Shown here in pieces: positions 5,807 to 8,592 of a stretch of 8,592 nt of DNA. A model generated the notes under the pieces. That model was given only the letters and a program-made list of their open reading frames with translations. It ran no database searches and was not told the origin of the DNA. Both the position numbers and the translations under genes were made by a program. This DNA is from Roseibacillus sp. Lineage in GTDB: Bacteria > Verrucomicrobiota > Verrucomicrobiae > Verrucomicrobiales > Akkermansiaceae. Within the stretch, counting starts at the first letter, position 1; each line of letters begins with the position of its first letter. The DNA lies in assembly GCA_002723015.1 (NCBI GenBank), contig PBNG01000007.1, forward strand, positions 89,291-97,882, in the 5' to 3' direction.

Positions 5807-7300
5807 TTACGCCAGCACTTCCTTGATGACATGCCCATGCACGTTAGTGAGACGGCGTTCCAGACCGTTATGATAATAACTCAGACGCTCATGGTCGAGA
5901 CCAAGGAGGTGCAGGATCGTGGCATTAAAATCATACACCTCAACCGGGTCCACGGCAGCTTTGTGGCCGAATTCGTCACTCTCCCCGTAGGAGAACCCCT
6001 TCCTCACCCCGGCTCCGGCCAACATACAGGTAAAGGTATCCGGATTGTGATCCCGACCGGTCCCATTGCTCTGGAGGAAGGGCATTCTGCCAAACTCGGT
6101 GCACCAGACTACCAGTGTCTGTTCGAGCAATCCCCGGCGTCCGAGATCCCGTATCAAGGCTGAGGTCGGCTGGTCCATGATCTCGGCCTGCATGGCATGG
6201 GTCTTGAGAATGTCCGAGTGGGAGTCCCAGTTCGTGATTCCGTTGCCTCCTGAGGGGTCGCTGCCATTGAACAGCTGCACAACCCTCACTCCTTTCTCCA
6301 CCAGCCTGCGCGCCAAAATACAATTCTTGGCATAGGCCCGTTTGAGATCGCTACCCGTCTCCGTGCCGTACTCGTCGTGAATGAATCCCGGTTCCCCGGA
6401 AAGGTCCATCATCTCGGGCACGGACGTCTGCATCTTACCTGCCAGTTCGTAACTCGCGATGCGCGCGGCGAGGTCAGCATCTCCCGGGTACTGCTCAAGG
6501 TGCTTGCGATTAAGATGGCGGAGAAGACCCACTGTCTTCCTGTCGTCGGCAGCCGAGAGCGAGACTGGACGGTTAAGGTTGGCGGGAGGGTTGCGAGCAT
6601 TGAAGTCGGTGCCCTGAAACGAAGCTGGAAGAAACCCACACCCGAAATTGTTCTTCCCGGAGCGGGCCAAGCCACGCGGGTCGTTGATTGCGACGAAGGC
6701 CGGAAGCTCACTGCACTCCGAGCCCAGAGCATAGGTGACCCACGCGCCGAAGGAGGGAAAGCCCTCCATCGTGAACCCTGTGTTGAAGAAATTCTCACCC
6801 TGCGGATGGGCACTGGTCTGGGTATGCAGGGAATGAATAAAACAGAACTCATCAGCAAGGGCCCCCATTCCGGGGAGGAGCTCGGAAGTCATCTTGCCGG
6901 TCTGCCCCCGGGGCTTGAACTCCCAGAAAGGCTTGGCGATATTTCCCGTGGGCCCCTCAAAGGTAACCGATGGCAAACCCGGCGGTTTCTGCCCGTGAAA
7001 TTTCTCCAGCGCCGGTTTGTAGTCGAAAGTATCAACATGACTTACAGCCCCCGGGCAGTAAATTACCAATACCTGCTGGGCGGCCCCGTCAAAGTGCCCT
7101 CCTCGTGGGGCATAAGGCTCATCAGGATTGATTGTCGGCCGGATCGGCACCTTGTGACTGGAGGCAGCACGCTGCGTATCCTCCGCCGCCAGCAAATGAG
7201 CCAGTCCAAGGCCTCCAAGAGAGAACCCGGTATTGCGCATGAAGTTCCTCCGACTGAGTAACTGGCGGCCCTGAGGGCTGAGTTGCTCCGGTTGATTCAT
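5807..7300 (-). CDS. Tat-exported DUF1501 protein (long subtype, DUF1553 partner)
   Basis: Function unknown, from the DUF1501 family of alkaline-phosphatase-like proteins. The 497-residue protein carries a twin-arginine motif S-R-R-N-F-M-R (16-22) followed by a glycine/leucine-rich hydrophobic stretch to about residue 38, so Tat export is expected. Family motifs include C-P-G-A-V-S-H-V-D-T-F-D-Y-K-P (82-96), an H-P-Q-G-E-N segment, N-W-D-S-H, T-E-F-G-R (401-405) and G-R-D-H-N-P (414-420). It differs from the other DUF1501 protein here by an inserted region after the signal (about 50-75) and a different N-terminus, matching the subtype that usually follows a DUF1549/DUF1553 gene. That partner is present 53 nt upstream on the same strand, so an operon is likely. 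The ATG at 7300 has no recognisable ribosome-binding site. The gene is complete and intact. Confidence 0.92.
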   Translation of the reverse strand: MNQPEQLSPQGRQLLSRRNFMRNTGFSLGGLGLAHLLAAEDTQRAASSHKVPIRPTINPDEPYAPRGGHFDGAAQQVLVIYCPGAVSHVDTFDYKPALEKFHGQKPPGLPSVTFEGPTGNIAKPFWEFKPRGQTGKMTSELLPGMGALADEFCFIHSLHTQTSAHPQGENFFNTGFTMEGFPSFGAWVTYALGSECSELPAFVAINDPRGLARSGKNNFGCGFLPASFQGTDFNARNPPANLNRPVSLSAADDRKTVGLLRHLNRKHLEQYPGDADLAARIASYELAGKMQTSVPEMMDLSGEPGFIHDEYGTETGSDLKRAYAKNCILARRLVEKGVRVVQLFNGSDPSGGNGITNWDSHSDILKTHAMQAEIMDQPTSALIRDLGRRGLLEQTLVVWCTEFGRMPFLQSNGTGRDHNPDTFTCMLAGAGVRKGFSYGESDEFGHKAAVDPVEVYDFNATILHLLGLDHERLSYYHNGLERRLTNVHGHVIKEVLA

Positions 7301-7353
7301 GATTTCAGGTTGAGAGACATCTGATGATGTAGTTCGTTGGGCGTTGAATCGTC

Positions 7354-8592
7354 TTAGGGAAGGAATCCAAATTCATTTGAATTCATCAGACTCCGGGCTA
7401 CCAGCTGAAGCGCGACATCTTCGCATGCCTTCATTTCATCGGCCTGCGGAGAACGACTCAGAAGGCACTCGAACAACCAGCGGATCTGGCTTTCCTTGTT
7501 GCCTCCCCCTTCTCTCTCTGCCCGCGCCGCGATGAACTTGGACTGCTCGACGACAAAAGGGCTGTTCATGAGGTTCAGGGCCTGGAGCGGTGTCGTGGAT
7601 ATGGGCCTCTTCGCCCTTACCTGTCCGCAGTCAGGAAAATCAAAGGCCGTGAAGATCTGGTCGTCTACCCGTCGCATTCGTTCCTGGTAGAGCATCCGGC
7701 GCCATGTGCCGGGACCGTGGTTATCCACTACTTCCCACTGTGCGTAGGTTTTTTTCACATTATGTATCCGATAGCTCCTACCTCCGATCCTTCGATCCAG
7801 CTTACCGGACGCTTGAAGAATGCTGTCCCGCAACACCTCTGCCGCAACGCGCCGCGGAGGGAACCTCCAGAGCAGGCGACTTCCCGCATCGACCTTCCTT
7901 GCCTCTAATGAAGGATGGCTGGAACGACGGAAGGGCTCCGACATGACCAGCATTCGGATCATTCCTCTCATGGACCACGGTTTTGTCTGATGCTGGGTCG
8001 GTGACACAAACTCCGCTGCAAGCCAGTCCAGCAGCTGAGGATGACTCGGCGTAGCACCCGCGCTGCCAAAGTCACTTGGAGTCGATACGATTCCCGTGCC
8101 GAAGACGTGATGCCAGATCCGGTTCACCATCACCCGCGCTGTCAATGGATGACTACCGTCAGCGAGCCAGCCTGAGAACTCCGCTCTGCGCCTTGCTCCG
8201 GAAGTTTGGGAATCCAGCCCGAGGCTACCCTTGAGAATATCGATCCCCGCTGGAGCCACCTCGTCTCTCGGACTCTCCGGGCTTCCTCGATGCAGCACGT
8301 GTGTGACTTTCGGGGGAATGAGGCGGCCTACAAAACCGGTCTGCGGACCCTCCTCTGAAAGCCGGGAGATTAACTGCTGGATTTCTGCAAGGGACTTTTT
8401 CCGCTCCGGATGGAGCTCATTGAGTGTCCGCGTGAGATACCAAGTTCCCATCGCGGGCTTCCAATTCCCATCTGGCTCAAGGATCTCAAGGTCAAAATCA
8501 TATCGAGGCAGGTAGGGCTTCTGGGTCAGGTAATCGGTCTCGAAATAATATTCCCGGTTACTACTGAGCCGAACGCGATCGATTTCCACTGC
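7354..8592 (-). CDS. DUF1553 (PSD1) domain protein, C-terminal part; 5' end outside window
   Basis: The frame runs open through the window edge, so the N-terminus is missing; the GTG at 8589 is an internal valine, not a start. Counting from that codon, residues 1-45 (I-D-R-V-R-L-S-S-N-R ... F-D-L-E-I-L-E-P-D-G-N-W-K-P) look like the end of a discoidin-like beta-sandwich domain. Residues 85-115 contain the usual linker (T-H-V-L-H-R-G, then A-P-A-G-I). The PSD1 domain follows: H-P-L-T-A-R-V-M-V-N-R-I-W-H-H-V-F-G (147-164), S-D-F-G, H-P-Q-L-L-D-W-L, L-R-D-S-I-L, and P-L-Q-A-L-N-L-M-N near the end. In complete homologues PSCyt1 and PSCyt2 (DUF1549) domains, which bind haem c, precede it; whether they are present here cannot be seen. 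It is the upstream gene of a likely operon with the long DUF1501 gene. The role is unproven, possibly envelope-associated redox or polysaccharide degradation. Confidence 0.88.
   Translation of the reverse strand, partial: AVEIDRVRLSSNREYYFETDYLTQKPYLPRYDFDLEILEPDGNWKPAMGTWYLTRTLNELHPERKKSLAEIQQLISRLSEEGPQTGFVGRLIPPKVTHVLHRGSPESPRDEVAPAGIDILKGSLGLDSQTSGARRRAEFSGWLADGSHPLTARVMVNRIWHHVFGTGIVSTPSDFGSAGATPSHPQLLDWLAAEFVSPTQHQTKPWSMRGMIRMLVMSEPFRRSSHPSLEARKVDAGSRLLWRFPPRRVAAEVLRDSILQASGKLDRRIGGRSYRIHNVKKTYAQWEVVDNHGPGTWRRMLYQERMRRVDDQIFTAFDFPDCGQVRAKRPISTTPLQALNLMNSPFVVEQSKFIAARAEREGGGNKESQIRWLFECLLSRSPQADEMKACEDVALQLVARSLMNSNEFGFLP

Noticed and set aside
6377..7261. 294-codon open frame opposite the long DUF1501 gene
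   Set aside because: No domain is recognisable, and the minus-strand DUF1501 protein is full length with clear motifs. Similar antisense frames at 2241-3131, 3216-3953 and 4393-5157 are rejected for the same reason.
7317..7330. Hairpin ACATC-TGAT-GATGT between the DUF1553 and DUF1501 genes
   Set aside because: Only five AT-leaning pairs without supporting context; expected by chance at this length.
1..8592. CRISPR array, tRNA/rRNA, insertion sequence, phage or defence genes
   Set aside because: No regularly spaced repeats, no cloverleaf or rRNA-like sequence, no transposase, integrase or restriction-type protein in any frame.

Overview
The window looks like chromosomal DNA from a heterotrophic bacterium of the Planctomycetes-Verrucomicrobia-Chlamydiae (PVC) group. 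It is GC-rich and almost entirely coding. Four of its seven genes belong to families strongly expanded in Planctomycetes and Verrucomicrobia: a Tat-exported Gfo/Idh/MocA oxidoreductase, two different DUF1501 proteins, and a DUF1553 (PSD1) protein. The lineage is inferred from protein-family content only. There is no rRNA or other marker, and I cannot separate Planctomycetes from Verrucomicrobia.

Layout, left to right. A complete Gfo/Idh/MocA oxidoreductase (+, 69-1409) converges on a rhomboid intramembrane protease (-, 1406-2305); their stop codons share one CTAG. A short 79-nt divergent spacer leads to a secreted Sde182-like/DUF1593 protein (+, 2385-3809). A 142-nt spacer holding a plausible sigma70-type promoter follows, then a Tat-exported DUF1501 protein (+, 3952-5322). 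After a 50-nt convergent gap the strand switches. Read right to left on the minus strand are a DUF1553/PSD1 protein whose 5' part lies outside the window (7354-8592), a second, longer DUF1501 protein (5807-7300), and a small multidrug resistance (SMR) transporter (5373-5705). No gene-free stretch exceeds 300 bases.

How the genes may work together. DUF1553 followed by DUF1501 is a recurrent pair in PVC genomes, and these two probably form an operon. The Gfo/Idh/MocA, Sde182-like and first DUF1501 proteins all carry export signals, so the left half looks like part of a secreted or periplasmic carbohydrate-processing repertoire; substrates cannot be read from the sequence. The rhomboid and SMR genes are membrane housekeeping or stress functions lying between them.

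The most unusual non-coding signal is in the 101-nt gap between the second DUF1501 gene and the SMR gene. A long inverted repeat begins two bases after the DUF1501 stop and ends eight bases before the SMR ribosome-binding site, with smaller hairpins inside it. It looks like a structured intercistronic RNA with no terminator T-run. I found no CRISPR array, tRNA, rRNA, insertion sequence or phage gene, and no clear evidence of a wholly new multi-gene system.
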